From Archilochus colubris (lineage: Eukaryota; Chordata; Aves; Apodiformes; Trochilidae), in the NCBI GenBank assembly GCA_023079485.1, contig CM041084.1, forward strand, positions 12,584,609-12,648,608: a stretch of DNA of 64,000 nt, given 5' to 3'. Position numbers and translations under genes: made by a program. Shown here one piece after another: positions 22,683 to 35,835 of this stretch. The notes under the pieces were generated by a model. That model did not search any database, had not been told where the DNA came from, and was given only the letters and a program-made list of their open reading frames with translations. Every line of letters starts with the position of its first letter. Positions within the stretch are counted from its first letter, which is position 1.

Positions 22683-22800
22683 TGGGCTCAGAGAAGTGAA
22701 ACAATAAGCTCAGAAGTACATTGTGCCTAGATAAAAGTTGACTAAACCCTGGAATATGACCCAGACTTCACAGATTTATTCCACTGGCTAGTCTTTCAAC
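22683..22800 (-). mobile_element. MIR-like ancient SINE remnant, minus strand
   Basis: The blocks run in the order of the MIR complement: GGGCTCAGAGAAGTGAAAC, GTACATTGTGCCTAG, CTGGAATATGACCCAGACTT and TTCCACTGGCTAG. These match 'ggctcagagaggtgaagtgac', 'gtcacacagctag', 'ctgggatttgaacccaggtct' and 'ctatccactgggc'. Several indels separate them. The order of four blocks makes chance unlikely. Confidence 0.5.
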
Positions 22801-25800
22801 CTTGTGGACACCTTCCTCCAGACTTTTCTTTTCCACTCCACAACTTGCCTGGCTATTAAGATCTTCATTTTGAATTTAATCATGAAGTAAACTAAATGCC
22901 AGGGTCAGCTGAGGCCATGATTTTCAGTTGTAATAGTACACCCACTCTGCTGTTCAATTTGGAAACTTTCCAAATTTAGCTGCAGAGAGAAGTAATGTTT
23001 GATCTGAGGTTGGAATACTAAGGAAAAAAGGGGAGGAAAGTGCTTCAAACGTTATGAGCACCAGAAAGAAGTCAGCAGTGTAGGTGACAATAAGCTCCAC
23101 TCTGCTTCCATTACATGAGATGAGAAGAAGATAAATTTCTTATTGTTTTTCACTATTTCTGTGTGTATTTCTCTGTTTATTGATGCCAGACTTATGATAG
23201 CTGAATAAAATGCAATGAGAAATGTCCTAATTCTAGGGAAAAAAAGTGTTGGAGAAAAGGCATTCTTTGTTTACAATACTGATATGCAGTTAAGAAATAG
23301 GAGAAAAAAATGTATTGTGAACTTCTGTAGCTTTGATAAGGAGTGAAGATCTGAATGTAACTCATTAGTCAGAACTCTTCTTACAATTTGTCCCATTTCA
23401 CATCGATTTTGAAACTTGACAAAAGACTAATTTCTCTAAGAGAAAAAGTTTTATATGAGAAAAAACCCCTAATCATTATGAAAATATCCATATTGTTTAA
23501 AAAAGTTTTTTGGATATCCTTTAAAATGTTTGAAGTTATTTATTTTCTTAAAGATGCCATCAGTTTTTTCTGTAGCTGGAAATTGTACCTAAATTCACAT
23601 GGGTTAAAATTTGATACTGACACTGTTGATACTAGACACCAGCCAGATGTCAGAGTGTAGATTAAAATTCTGATCATTTTAGTACATTTCAGACTGATCT
23701 TGCAGCATCAAAAATAGAATATTTATTTGTTGATCGCTTGATTCTTCCATCCAGGATGAAGTTCCTTGCATATTTTATGGTCTGGGCTGTAGCATTGACC
23801 ATCCACAAATGAATGGCTCATCCCTTAGAAGTGGAACTAGGAAAACTTGGTGAAAACTCTTTGAATCTAATGGGAGAGTCTTGTTAGGAAACTTTCTTTC
23901 AGAAAGAGTTTGTTGACTGCTGAAATAATTAATGATAAAGTATTACAGAGGAATTGCTGGATATGTGTTTGTCTTCAGTTTTATTATTACTAGCAAGATT
24001 TGTTTATCTAAGGTCATATTAATCTGCCAGTTAAACAAGCAGTTTGATGGCTAATAGGTGCAGTACTTAAAAATAGCTCTCTACACATTCAGAACTTAGC
24101 AGAATTTCAACATTCATTTCCTCAGGAAAGTTAATAGGAGAAAATATTCTGAATAACTTCCTGAAAATGCCAACAGTTCTCATAACAAATATAAAACTCA
24201 TAGCTCTGTTCCACAGTACTTGCAAACTTAGTTTAGTGACCCACCTATAATAAGATCCAAAAGTGCTTCCAATTAGCAGTTATACTGTTGCCTTAAGAGA
24301 CTTTGATTATCCAATTGGAAAATATTAACACACTGAAGTGCCAGGGGCTTCCGTGAGGACTGAAGAGGGACAAGCAGAACAGGCAGATCATCATTAATCT
24401 TCTGGGTCACTTACATTACAGTCTGTATTTTCAGCAAAGTTTTCCAGAGCATGGGAAATTATTTTTAAGCTTGTATTTAGCAAGTGAATGGACTGTATAC
24501 TAAATGGGAATTAATAGAAGTAATCAGATGCAGTTCTTGTGAGAAAGCAATTAATTTGTTTGACTTCCAAATAATCCAGCCATGAAGTTCCTTGCTACAA
24601 GAACTGAAGACTGAGATTAGGGGGATTTAGTTTCTCTATGTCTAGAGTTGGACTAATAACTAGAGACACACAGGTTTAGATTTCTTCTAAGTTAAGAAAA
24701 ACAGCAATGGGAAAAAATGTCTTCCCTGCCTCCAATAAATATCCTAATAAAGTACTTATTCATGACTAGAACAGGGTCTTGGATTACTGTCATTTCCTAC
24801 CAGTGGCACAAATTCTGAGTATGTAACATCAAATTATTATGTTCTCAATAAAATTTCCACTCTCAATAAACTGGTGTTTCCTGGTGGATCTTTGAAAAAT
24901 TTCAATCAAACTATATTTTCATACTTTCTTCAGAATTTTTAAGGAGCATAAATCATAGCAACTGTGCATTTCTTCGTATGTTAAAAAGCTGCATGACTTC
25001 TTTCTGGTGGGTATTGGATTTACTGGCAACTGAGAAATGTTTTCTCTTAAAGACACGCACTTACTCTATTTCCTTTAACAAAACAACACTAAACATATTT
25101 ACTACAAAACATGGAGTTAAACCAAACTGCATAACAATAATACACTTTTCTGCAAAGGGCCTGAAATAGGGCTCTTTGAAAGCTGGAAAAACATTGGCAA
25201 TCAAAAGCCACAGAAAAGTAATCTTATTTTTATTACATACAAGGAATGTTTTCCCAAGAGTGCTGATGTCTGTCAGAAAATAAATAAGAAACTAAGATAA
25301 AAGAAAGAAGGAAAAATTGCTTGAGTTAAACTGCTTGGCCAGGTTTCCCTTAGTTACACAGTCCCATGAAGAACTGGGTTTCTTCTGTTCTCAGTTACAA
25401 ATGATCAAAGTGGGAGCCAGTAGACTTTGTTACAATCTCCACCATTATTGCTCAGGCAGGTACAGAATCTCTGCAGCATCACTCCATATTCACAGTTCTG
25501 AGGTTGGCTATAAACCTGAAAGCTACCAGCCATGCTTCTTAAAGAGCTACAGCTTCATGCCTGTTCCCCAGTAATTAGTCCTGAAGATAAGTGAGAATAA
25601 AAGAAATAAAAAACAAAGAATCGAGGTTTAAAGTAATAATAATTATAATCCCCTAAAACCAAAGCCCCCACAAATTAAATGGAAGCAGATGGATTTGGTG
25701 TTGAGACATTTTTGAAAGGACTAAAAATTAAAGAATGCCACTATGCTATGGAAGCAGGACTTTTGAAGTCACTGGCCTGACTTTGGAAGAAGAAGAATAA

Positions 25801-26210
25801 AGACTTCTCAGCAAGGAAGAAAGTTACAACAGACAAGGTAAATCAAGACCTGCATTCAATTAATTAAACAAGAAAGAAGCTATTGCTATTTGAAACACCT
25901 CTCTGTTGTTAACTGGTGATAAATAAAGCAGATAACTAAGCTTAGCTACAAGGCTGTTTCTCTGCCCCTCTGCAGAGCCTACTGCTGGGGCTAAGAGCAA
26001 GTGAGGAGTTGTAGCAAGTTTTCATCTAGAAAGGGCTCAGACACAGCAGCATAACTCTTTCACAGCTGCTGAGCAGGAACCCTGCTAACAGGCAGTTGCT
26101 TGTTTTGTGCAATTGCCCACCCCATCCCCATGCTGCCTCACTCCATCTGGATGCAATCCCTCCCTTTTGCCTGCCTGCCCTGCTCCCTCTTGGCTCTCCC
26201 TTTATTCCAG

Positions 26211-26386
26211 ACATAGAACAGGAGCTACAGCACAGACAGATTTATCTCCGAAGGTTATTCATCCCTCAGGGAAGAGGCTGACAGCATGAGTCCTTCAGGG
26301 AATTACTGAGATTGCAAATGTGCAAACAGGCAGCAAGCACCAACCAGCACTCGGTGTGGAAATGCTTGCTATAGCTTTGCAGGCAG
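26211..26386 (+). other. Exon-like segment in a GC-richer patch
   Basis: A long pyrimidine tract ends in TTTATTCCAG at 26,210, a textbook splice acceptor. A donor-like CAG|GTACCT follows at 26,387, giving a 176-base exon-like unit. All three forward frames contain stops inside it, so it could only be an untranslated or lncRNA exon, or a pseudo-exon. It lies in the most GC-rich unique patch of the middle of the window. Decoy splice sites are common in introns, so confidence is low. Confidence 0.2.
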
Positions 26387-27445
26387 GTACCTAGGCTGAG
26401 CCTGGGATGGAGATTTGGGTCAGACATGGCCCTGACGGCTAGGAAGGGCAGGACAGTGGCAGAGCTGGAAACCCAGCCAATAAGTTCTATTAGTGCCTTC
26501 AGGACCCTGGCATGATGTTACAAAGATTGAACAGGTAAAATCTTGACCAGACAGCCAGGATCTACAGTTAGGTGAAACTGGTTGTGTTAGAAGGTTTTAT
26601 GCTTAACATTTCCTATGGCTATAGCTGGAAAAACCTCAAAAGATGCTACTTTAAAGAAGATATTCGGGTCTTTTTGGCTTTTTCAAAACTACAGCAAGAA
26701 TTGCTTTTCTTTCCCCTGAAATTCAGTACATATCCTCAACTTATAAAAAAAAAAAACAACCTCAGAATAATTGCTTCAAGTCCAGTTTGAGCTTAAGGTC
26801 AAGCTTTGGTCAGTTCTTATTTTTACCTATGCTAGCTTTCCCATGCTTAGTTTATGGACAGTAATAAATGATTGAAGCATCTTTCTAATTGCAACTTCAT
26901 ATCCATCTGAGGTGAAAGACAGTCTTACTTGGTGATTACCAGACAAGCAGTTAAGGAAAAGATGGATGGTTTCTGTGGTTCCTTAAGGCTTTACTAAATA
27001 AGATTGATGTCAGCCCTCTACCTTTTTCAAAAAAGCTAGTAGATTCTTCTTTAAATTAAAAAGACTCTATTTGTTTCACACTCACAACATAAAGTTTGTT
27101 GTTTCTTCAACTGTTGGACATAAAACATACATTTAAAAAAACAAAACCAAACAAAAACAACATGACAACTCCTCTTATTTTATCTAATGGACTGAAAAAA
27201 AGATCTGCTTCTGATAAGAACTTTATTTAGACAACTGATATTGCAAAAGAGTTTGGGTTTTTTTGTTGGTTGGGTTTTGTTTTTCTTGTTCAGATGTATT
27301 TAGATAATTTATCTTACCAATCCAAGAATGAACTTAAGTGTTTAGAGATTATATGTATCCCTGTGTAAAAGACTGCTAACTAGAACTTATTAGGAGTTTA
27401 CAATCAGCAGTATTGAGCCATAACTGTTTAAAAAGTAAAACACAA

Positions 27446-27480
27446 CAAACCAACTAAACCAAACCAAACCAAAAAAACCA
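27446..27480. repeat. (AAACC)n microsatellite
   Basis: Units of AAACC/AACCA, the complement of the GGTTT-type repeat near 10.0 kb. Confidence 0.85.
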
Positions 27481-30400
27481 TTAAGCTTTATTCTCTCTTT
27501 CCTTTGTAATTTTTAATGGAGGGACTATTTTGTACTTAAGAATTCTATAAAGGTGTTCAGAGCATCTGTGCTGTCTTGAAAAGCAGCCAAAACATCATCA
27601 ACACATCTCAGTTGCAGTCTCTTTCTTGGCTTTGGTAACAGCAATATACTCTGTCCAGGAGGTGATGTGAACATATTAGTAAACTCTGCATTAAAATCTG
27701 TTTACAAAGGCTTAGTGACAGAAGGCAAGGAAGGCCACAAATAAAAAAGTCAGCAAAAACTAGTAAGAATGATGTGAAATCACAAACAGACAAGCTCTGG
27801 TTCATACCCGGGCTCCATTTTTAACTTCAAAGGGACAGACTGTTATACCCAGTTGGACTGAGCAATCCAGTTAAGATCTTCCCTCTGCTGCTGGTAGTGG
27901 AAAGCCAAAACCTGTTATCTCACATATCATTGTTTTTGAAAGCAGGGGAGAGGTAAAAAAGGGGTCAGGGAGCAACAGAGCTTCATTTGGTTGTATTAGG
28001 TCATAAGATACCAGACAATGTGGAAGAGAAGACATTTCTGACCTTCAGGATTCTTATCTAGTTCCTGGACTTGCAGAGGTGAGATACACATCTAAAATAT
28101 GGGTACATCCAGTAACAGGATCAGGGAATAGGGAAATGTGAAGCCACGTGATAAAGAAAAATGACAGATGTCTAAATTATAAAACAATCTGTTTACATTA
28201 GACTAAAAGCCAGAGAAAATCCTTGATGTTTTCCTGTCTGAGGTTTGTCTGGGTGAAGAGTAACCAGAGTAAAGAAAGGAGGTGTCTGGATGTCAGAATT
28301 CTGGCAGAATTTTGTCATTGCTATCTCTGCTTCCTGCATCATGTCTGATCTTCAGATTGCACAACGCCCAACCAGCAACTAAAACCTTTGTCTTCACCTA
28401 CTTTCCTCTCTTTCTGCTATGGAGAAAATCTTGACAGATTTTCTAAGTCAAAAATTGCAGTAATTGCCAGGCATGAGCTCCCTTTAAAAATAAGAGACAA
28501 ATTGGCGTCTCAGTGGGTCATGGACAGAGAAAGAAAAACACCAGAAAATATGCATTTTCTGGTCATTAAATTTCCTTGGATGTTTTGGATCAAAAGAAGT
28601 ACTTTTCTTCAAAAAACATCACATTACTTTTCTTTTGGGGAACATAAATTTTGTTAAAACCTTTCTTTCAACCTAGAGATAATCCAGTAAAAGCATTCTT
28701 CTGTACTAGATCCCTAATGTAGTTCAGTATTTGTGGTGAACTTGAGAGCAAAAAGAGAGTTAAATTAAGAAAAAAAAAGAGCTGAAAGTGTAATTTGGAA
28801 TAGCTAATGTTTTTTAAGTCCTAAAGTCAAGCATCTCCCATTAAATATGAGTAATAGGGAATAAAATTAATAAATGACAAGTGCGTTAATTTTACAGCCA
28901 ATGTTTTAACCATGGTAATGGCAGCTTTAGCCTTCTGTATTATCACCAAAATTCATACAGCTGTGCAAAATCAAAACTGCCTGTTGTCATTTAGGATAGC
29001 TGGTTAGTTGTTCTCAGCTGTGCACATATAATTTCAGAGTTTCAAGTCAGTGTATTTACAGGAAATAATTTTTTAATGACCACTGCGCTAATAAAGAATT
29101 ATTGGATTTGAACTTTGCTGCACCACACCCACTCCCTTCCTTTGCTAATACATTCCTTCCTCCTCTGACATGTCCAGTAAGCTTGCCAAAGAAAAAAAAA
29201 GGAAAAAAAAAATCTTAGACTCTTAGAATTTGAAGCAGTAGGATTTCTCTTCTTACAAAGGATATATAAATCTTTAGGGAATTTGGTTCTAAGAGACCTA
29301 GATACCCAGGCTGTAACTCTATCTTGCAATGTAAGAAAGAATCTGGAACACAAAGCCCTTGCACTTAGCTTAAAAATTACTTGTGTTATTTATTTAAGGG
29401 ACCTAATATCTTATTTTATTTTTACCTCCCTTTCTTTTATTTATTCACAGGTCTTTTTTTATCATCTTCCCATGCGCTCCTTTGTACCTTTCAAGGCTCT
29501 GATTTTGCAAAGTAGTCCATTGTGAACTTTTCACTACAAACCTTCATTTACAGCTGTGCAATATCTTCACTTTCCACTACACACAGGAGCTGCAGCAGAA
29601 GAGGCATGAGGATGCCCCTTCCCTGGAAAGCCTCCCAGACACAGCTTTTATCATAGGAAATAAATGAGTAGCAATAAAAGTAACATAGATTCACACTCTG
29701 TTGCCTCTTAAAAGAATAGAGTGAGAAGACACCACTTAATTACAGCTTTCATGATCAATGATATATTCCTACCAGTGGTTTTGTAGATAAACCTGGCACA
29801 GCAGAAAAGACATTACAGGAGTTTTGCAAGATAGCCTCTGATTTTCATCCTACTCAAAACTGGACATACTGCATTTCTCCTTTCTGCAATGTTTGTCAGC
29901 TAAATGCCCAGGGAAGAAATCCAACACTTTGCATTGTTGAAAGTCCTCTTCAAAATGATGTGGTTGATTTGCATGGGTTTTTTTATGATGGTGGTTGAAT
30001 CTTAAGGGAAAATTAACCTCACACACATAGACTATAAAATACAACAGGAATCTTTTATCTTGCAAGTATTAGGAAATACCAGGATAATTCTGCACTGATA
30101 GTTCCACTGAAGTAAGCCATACTTATGATAATACTCACTAAAAGTCTCCTGCCTAAGAAAACCAAAGTAAAACTGACAGAACATCAGAGTAATTAGAGTT
30201 AGAATTGCATCATAATCATCTCAGGACTTGACAATTCTACACTGCTGCCTCTATGAGGTCATCCCCCTCCTACAGGTGCAAAGGAAACTTACCATTATGA
30301 ATTTCAAGCCAAATGCAGAAATCTCCAGTTACCCCAACTGCTGTAGTAGAAGTCACCATGTAGTGTAGGAAATCTGACAAGTATATCATGAGTAAAAAAT

Positions 30401-31319
30401 GGTACATAGTGCTACTGGTGAACATAAATTTCAGGATCAAAAAGGTACCAGTAGATGGAATCTGCTTCTAAATCTTAGCTGGAAGAATTAGCTTTAATTA
30501 AGAACTTAGCTTTAAGCCCATCATGGCCTTTACCATACATCTCTTTTAGAGAAGAGAGTTATCTTAAGGCCATGTTCCGGGCTTTGCTGTTCTAAGCTTA
30601 CAAACCAGAGTGCAGAATTTAAATAGAAATCATATCCTCCTGATCCTCCCTAAGTAGTTTCCTTTAGCCCCATTACATCAGTTTGCTGATAGGATCAATC
30701 TCTGTATAGTTACAGTCAGAAGATGACCAAGATAATAATTTCAAGAAAACTTTGTCATATGCATCTCTATAATTCTACAAAAATGATACAAAATATGTCA
30801 CAAAAGCCCACACAAACAAAAAAGCAGGCCTGGCCACCTTCCAGCTGAGTCATTCACTTAGAAAAGGAGTAAGATACAGTATGGATGTGCCACATTATAT
30901 GTACCATGAAAAGTAGTTTATTTAATGGAACGTCTTCTCATTAGCAAGAGCCAAATGGTTGTGCTGTTCTGGCTCCCAGAGTTTATTACTTGTATGCAGA
31001 CATTTCAAAGTAACATCATTGCTTTGAATGCCCCAGAACTTTATTTGGAGAAACAAAAGTTCTTATTTGGTATTGCAAGGAAAATGAGCTTTTTCTTATA
31101 CTAAGATAGATAGCCTGGTATGTTTTGGTTGCTGGAAGGCTTTATATCCAGACATGGAAAACCTCCTAGCCTTCTCAAAAGTAAAGAGAACTCAGAACTT
31201 CACCAACTTGTTCTTCTGATCAGCTTTCAGAATCTTCCATGGCCATTCCGCAATATAATGAAAAGTTACAGCTCTGAAAAGGGAGAGGAGTGCTCAGAAG
31301 ACTGAACAAGGAGTTTTTG

Positions 31320-31670
31320 CTGGGACTCAGGAAAAAAAGGAAAGTTTAACATCTTTGGAAGAAGAGGCAAGAATCTCATTACAGTACAAGGATTTCATCA
31401 GGTCACACAGAGAAATTAGAAAGGCAAAACCCCAGCTTTAGCTCAATCTGGCCAGTCAAAAGGACAACAAAAAAATTTACTACAAATACATTAGCAATAA
31501 AAAGAAAGCCAGGGAGAATATCCATCCTTTATTGTATGTGGTGGGGAGGAGCAACATTGCAACCCAGGATGAGGAAAAGGATGAGATACTTAATGCCTTC
31601 TCTGCCTCTGTTTTTAATAGTCACACCAGCCACCTCCAGGGTATTCAGCCCTCCAAGCTGGAAGAGACTA
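31320..31670 (+). mobile_element. CR1 ORF2 internal fragment, plus strand
   Basis: Translated in shifting frames, this matches the part of CR1 ORF2 between the endonuclease and the reverse transcriptase. Recognisable blocks, in order, are YYKYISNKKKARENIHPLL, then QDEEKDEILNAFSASVFNS, then GIQPSKLEE. Frameshifts lie near 31,540 (insertion after the HPLL block) and earlier. This is an internal piece that carries neither CR1 end. It is either an old copy whose 3' part has been deleted or a chance survival of the best-conserved stretch. It is not functional. Confidence 0.75.
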
Positions 31671-32480
31671 ATTGTTGAAAAAACAAGATATGCAAAAAAA
31701 TTCCAAATTTGTTGTGAAAGAGAGAAATCTATAACATTTGCGTTCCAAAGACAGATTGTTTACTTATACTTTCACAGAGGCTACCTTTAGCAAACTGCTT
31801 TTACAAAAAACCCAAGTTAATAGCTCAATGACACCCTTGAAAATACCTTGAGTTTTTAGTTAAACATTAGTGTATGGTCTTTTTTACCTATTTTCCTTTA
31901 CATTTATTTTCTAATGTACTTTAAAAGTAGTCTTTCAATCAAACATTCTCATTTTAGCAGAAGACATGATCAGCACAATGAAACTCTTAAAATCTCAATT
32001 TTTCAGTGACATAATATACTGCTGACATACTGAAATTGCATTCTTTCCAAGAAAGCAATGATCTCAACAGTTTCAATGGAAATTGTACACACAGTATCAG
32101 ATGCAATTGAATTTTAGGTTAAGGTACATTAACTCGGTCATTTCATCATTTGTTCTAAATACCCTGTACTAGGTGTTAAGATACATATGTTTGGATGTGG
32201 TTCATTCCTAGAGAGGAGAAGATAGAGAAGTTTATATCTTTTATGTATTCTGGGTTTATTTGAACAAGAAAGATTGTTCAGGTGTTCTTTTTGCTTCTCT
32301 GGAGCAATTAGATAAATGTTTTAACTCATTCCCACTTTATTTCTGAACCATGCATTTTAGTGTATTTTTCAGTCCACCATTTTTTCCCTTGTCATTAACA
32401 ATGTATGTAGTTGTCAGTATTTTATTTTTAGGAACTGGCTAACAAATGCCTTTGAAAATACCTCTCTTTTTTTCTTCCAG

Positions 32481-32553
32481 TTTGTAAGTGTACAAAGTGA
32501 GATATGTCTCCAGATGCATGGTAATGTTGCCATTCTTGACAGTCCCATTTCTG
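32481..32553 (+). other. Best exon candidate in the window
   Basis: A pyrimidine-rich tract ends in TTTTTTTCTTCCAG at 32,480. A branch-point-like GGCTAAC lies about 38 bases upstream, and a near-consensus donor CTG|GTAAGAA begins at 32,554. The 73 bases between are open in one forward frame (24 codons plus one base) and closed in the other two. The peptide, which contains EICLQMHGNVAILDSP, matches no family I recognise. If real it is a coding exon of an unknown plus-strand gene with very long introns. A pseudo-exon is at least as likely. Confidence 0.25.
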
Positions 32554-33339
32554 GTAAGAAAGTGAAAGTGGAAAGAGAAACCAACACTTGTCAAGGTTCA
32601 CAGCTGGATCCCCCTCTTCATTCCTGGCAAAAACATGCTAAAACAGAGATATTTTGCACAATAGATTAATTTTGTCCATAGATTTCTGGTAACAGCTACT
32701 ACAGACCTAAATCAGGGCTTGGTAACAATCACAACCTGTCATCAGTACTAGCATATTTTTTAGAGGGAATAAAAAGAAAAGTATTTACTACTGAAAAAAT
32801 TTCTATGGGGTTATTGTATGAGCAAGAAATGAATTCTATACCTCTGCAGATATATCAACTGAGCATGACTACACGACAACACCATAACAATTCTGGATGT
32901 GGAAAGTGGGAGTAAGAGAACTTACACTTGCAGACTTCACAAGCAGAAAGTGAATGTGCCCACATCACCCTAAGTACATTTTAAAGAGCTCTGAGTTCCT
33001 ACCTCTTCTGCTTCTGTGTTTTCCTACATAAATAGTACCTACTGTTCACTGCAGAAACAAGTCCTTGTGTGTGATGTGAACTTCTGACTGTTATTTATGT
33101 AAACTATGAGGCCATCTTTCTCTATTAAAGTTGAGCTACTAGTTATGTCTTTGTTGAGTCCACATATGTGATCTGAACACAAAACATACTGAAAACTAAA
33201 TTGGAAGACAAATGTAATGACAAAGTACCAACTTGTGAATATGCCTGTTATTAAGCACATTTTTTATCTTTCAATATTATTCAAACCTAGAGCAAAATGT
33301 CATTTTAAGGCTGGTGTCAATTCAGGTAAAGCTTTACTT

Positions 33340-33411
33340 AAAACAAAAAAACCTAAAAAAAAAAAAAAAAAACCAAAACAAACAAAAAAACGCAGAAAAA
33401 CCCAACAAACT
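33340..33411. repeat. A-rich low-complexity tract
   Basis: A run of A with scattered C. The open frame across it (lysine, proline and threonine) is a translation of the repeat. Confidence 0.9.
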
Positions 33412-35730
33412 GGGTAATTTGTTATGGATTTGAAAGAAATACAAAACCTAAACTTTAATAATTTAATTACAAATGTTAGTAAGGCATAAAAGATTATTTC
33501 CTCAATTTAAAGTCTACAATAAAGACCTGGGAAAAAAAGTACTTCTTAGATAATTGTAGTAAAGAAAGCAAGTAAACTCACATTTGAATGTAGCAATAAA
33601 TTCATGGAATACTGAACGTATTTGCACTGAAAATTCATTTCAGCTGAAAAATTACCATAGTCCTGCAATGGCAATGAAATCATGGCTGGTAATAACCAGT
33701 GGAAATTTGCTCCTGCTGGCTGGGATCCCAAAGAACAGAAGAATGAAAGAAGCAAGTCCAGCAGTTGGGATTGCATCGGAGCAGGGATCTATTTGAAAAC
33801 TGTCTGGTGTTTGACCTGCTAATTAACTCCTATCCTGACAGTTAGAAAGGAAGATGGGACTTCTGTGAGTGTGAAGTCGGCTACTCTATAATATTCATGT
33901 TAAGCAGCAAAAAGGAAAATGCCTTCTAGAGTAAGCCAGAATATGCTACTTACTGATTCCCTCCTGCCTTCAGCATAGAAATGAAAATTATATGAGTGAA
34001 ACAGCTTATGAAAAAAATCCCACACACCCAGTTGATTTTATATATAGCTTTTACTTGAGATCTCATCAACGAGAAGAAAAGCCTATTTTATATTCAGCTA
34101 CCTCTTCATAAAATGTTTTCGCATCAGTAAAGCAGAATACATTTGGAGACGGTCACATTTCACTTCCTAATGGACCTGATCTGGCATACCAGAGAGAACA
34201 CTTGAGACCATTCCAGAATGAATTATTTAAGGCAATTTTTATTGGACATAATCCTTAAATCCTTCAGTAGATTACCAAAACAAACAAAAAAAAGAAAGCC
34301 CCAAACAAAAGGTCCACTTCTTTTTTACATTAATTTAAAACATTTGAGGTTTTTTTTGTTTTGAACCTGATTTTCTGAAGTATCTTAAAATCCTCTTACA
34401 GTACATTCTGAGCTCAATTCTGCTAATTTAGTTTTTTTCCTTTAAGAACTTAATCCTGTTTCAATGGACACAGAGCTCACATACATGACAGGTTAACTTC
34501 TAATATATATTTCTCTGTTAAGTTCTGGAAAGCATTTATCTAATTAACTAAGATTAGGCATTCAAATAAGCCAAAATCTTTAAAAAAACTCTTATTAAAT
34601 TCCAGCCTAGCAAAGTTTCTTTTTTTTTGCCTTCCAAATGAATTATACAAGTGCAACCAGCTTCAACTGAATTATCTGAATTTGAGTAATGATATACTCT
34701 TTGCATATCGAAAGTCTTAGACATCCATGGCAATTTATCACAATGCCCCTTTAACATGAAGGAGAGCTGAATATTTAGAGTAGTAATGTGTCACCATATG
34801 ATTGCCAAGATAATATGTGCTGTGTATAACACCCAAGAACTACAAATCCTGTTTCACTTATTTTCTATTTGTCCTTGTCTCCTGGAGAATCATTTGGTTC
34901 CTAAATTCTCCCTGTGACTTTCAAAAGTAGTCTTAAAGCTGGATGAATTTATGGTTGCTTTATGCCAAATGAGTTCCTTACATGCATGGATGCTGGAATT
35001 ACAGAGCCTGAGAAAATGATGCACTCTGTATATTGTCACAACCTAATATTCATGGGGAACTGAAGGTATTCAAATCCTCAAACAGCAAATTCTAAAATGA
35101 AAACATTTGCTCTGCAAATAACAGTGTTCTGGAGGGTATGGAAAGGACATTTTAGTTTGTAGCTTGGGTAGATTGTGGATGGTTCATATTAACTGCCTCA
35201 TTGAAAGGATGAAAGGGTACCAGTGGTGTAAACAAAACCTGTGTGAAACAAACAACTGATTCATATTAAGGGAGCTATAAGTAATCGAATGTGCAATGGA
35301 ACATGCTGTGAAAATGATAAGATTTGCATACTTTTCTGAGAGCTTTGGAATTTAACCACAATGGCTCTTCTGATTACATTATAACACTTCAGTACAAACA
35401 GTGGAAATATTATCTTTTTATTGCAAAGGACACTTCAAAATCTGTCATTATTTCTGTAATATTAATTAATTTGAAATGCAGCCCTTTCAATAGATGGATC
35501 TAAAACAGTTTAGATAAAGCTGATGTCTACTGATGAAGCGTACAAAATACCATCTTAGAGAAGCTGTATTTGTTGCTATCTGAGATGGTAATATTTAATT
35601 CCAGCATAAGTTTGTGTATATATGACTGCTATATAGATGCTTATATACACATTCTTCCTAAGTACAAGCATGTACTTACACATGCTAATGTCTAAGGTCT
35701 AAGGATTTTAAAGCATAAAAGCTGAGTTGT

Positions 35731-35835
35731 AAAGTACTTTCATTTATGGCACAAAGTGGATTGAATAGATTAAAATAAATGCAAAAGTACTTTCATTATG
35801 AAAAAAAGTGGATAGAATAGATTACAATAAATGCA
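35731..35835. repeat. Diverged ~53-bp tandem duplication
   Basis: Copy one (35,731-35,782) and copy two (35,784-35,835) share AAAGTACTTTCATT, AAAGTGGAT, GAATAGATTA and AATAAATGC in the same order. The differences are a few substitutions and small indels. Both lie next to each other, so this is a local duplication. Confidence 0.85.

Larger units (their letters stand above)
22801..31319. other. Unique DNA, no gene recognised
   Basis: AT-rich with small simple repeats: A-rich near 27,130, GT-rich near 27,250 and (AAACC)n at 27,446-27,480. A GC-richer patch lies at about 25,970-26,540, and a smaller one at about 29,570-29,650. Open frames of 60-90 codons have no recognised domains. A strong acceptor-like tract ends at about 29,450 without a donor. 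Confidence 0.5.

Noticed and set aside
33217..33417. Lysine-rich C-terminus that could look like a nuclear signal
   Set aside because: Product of an A-rich tract.
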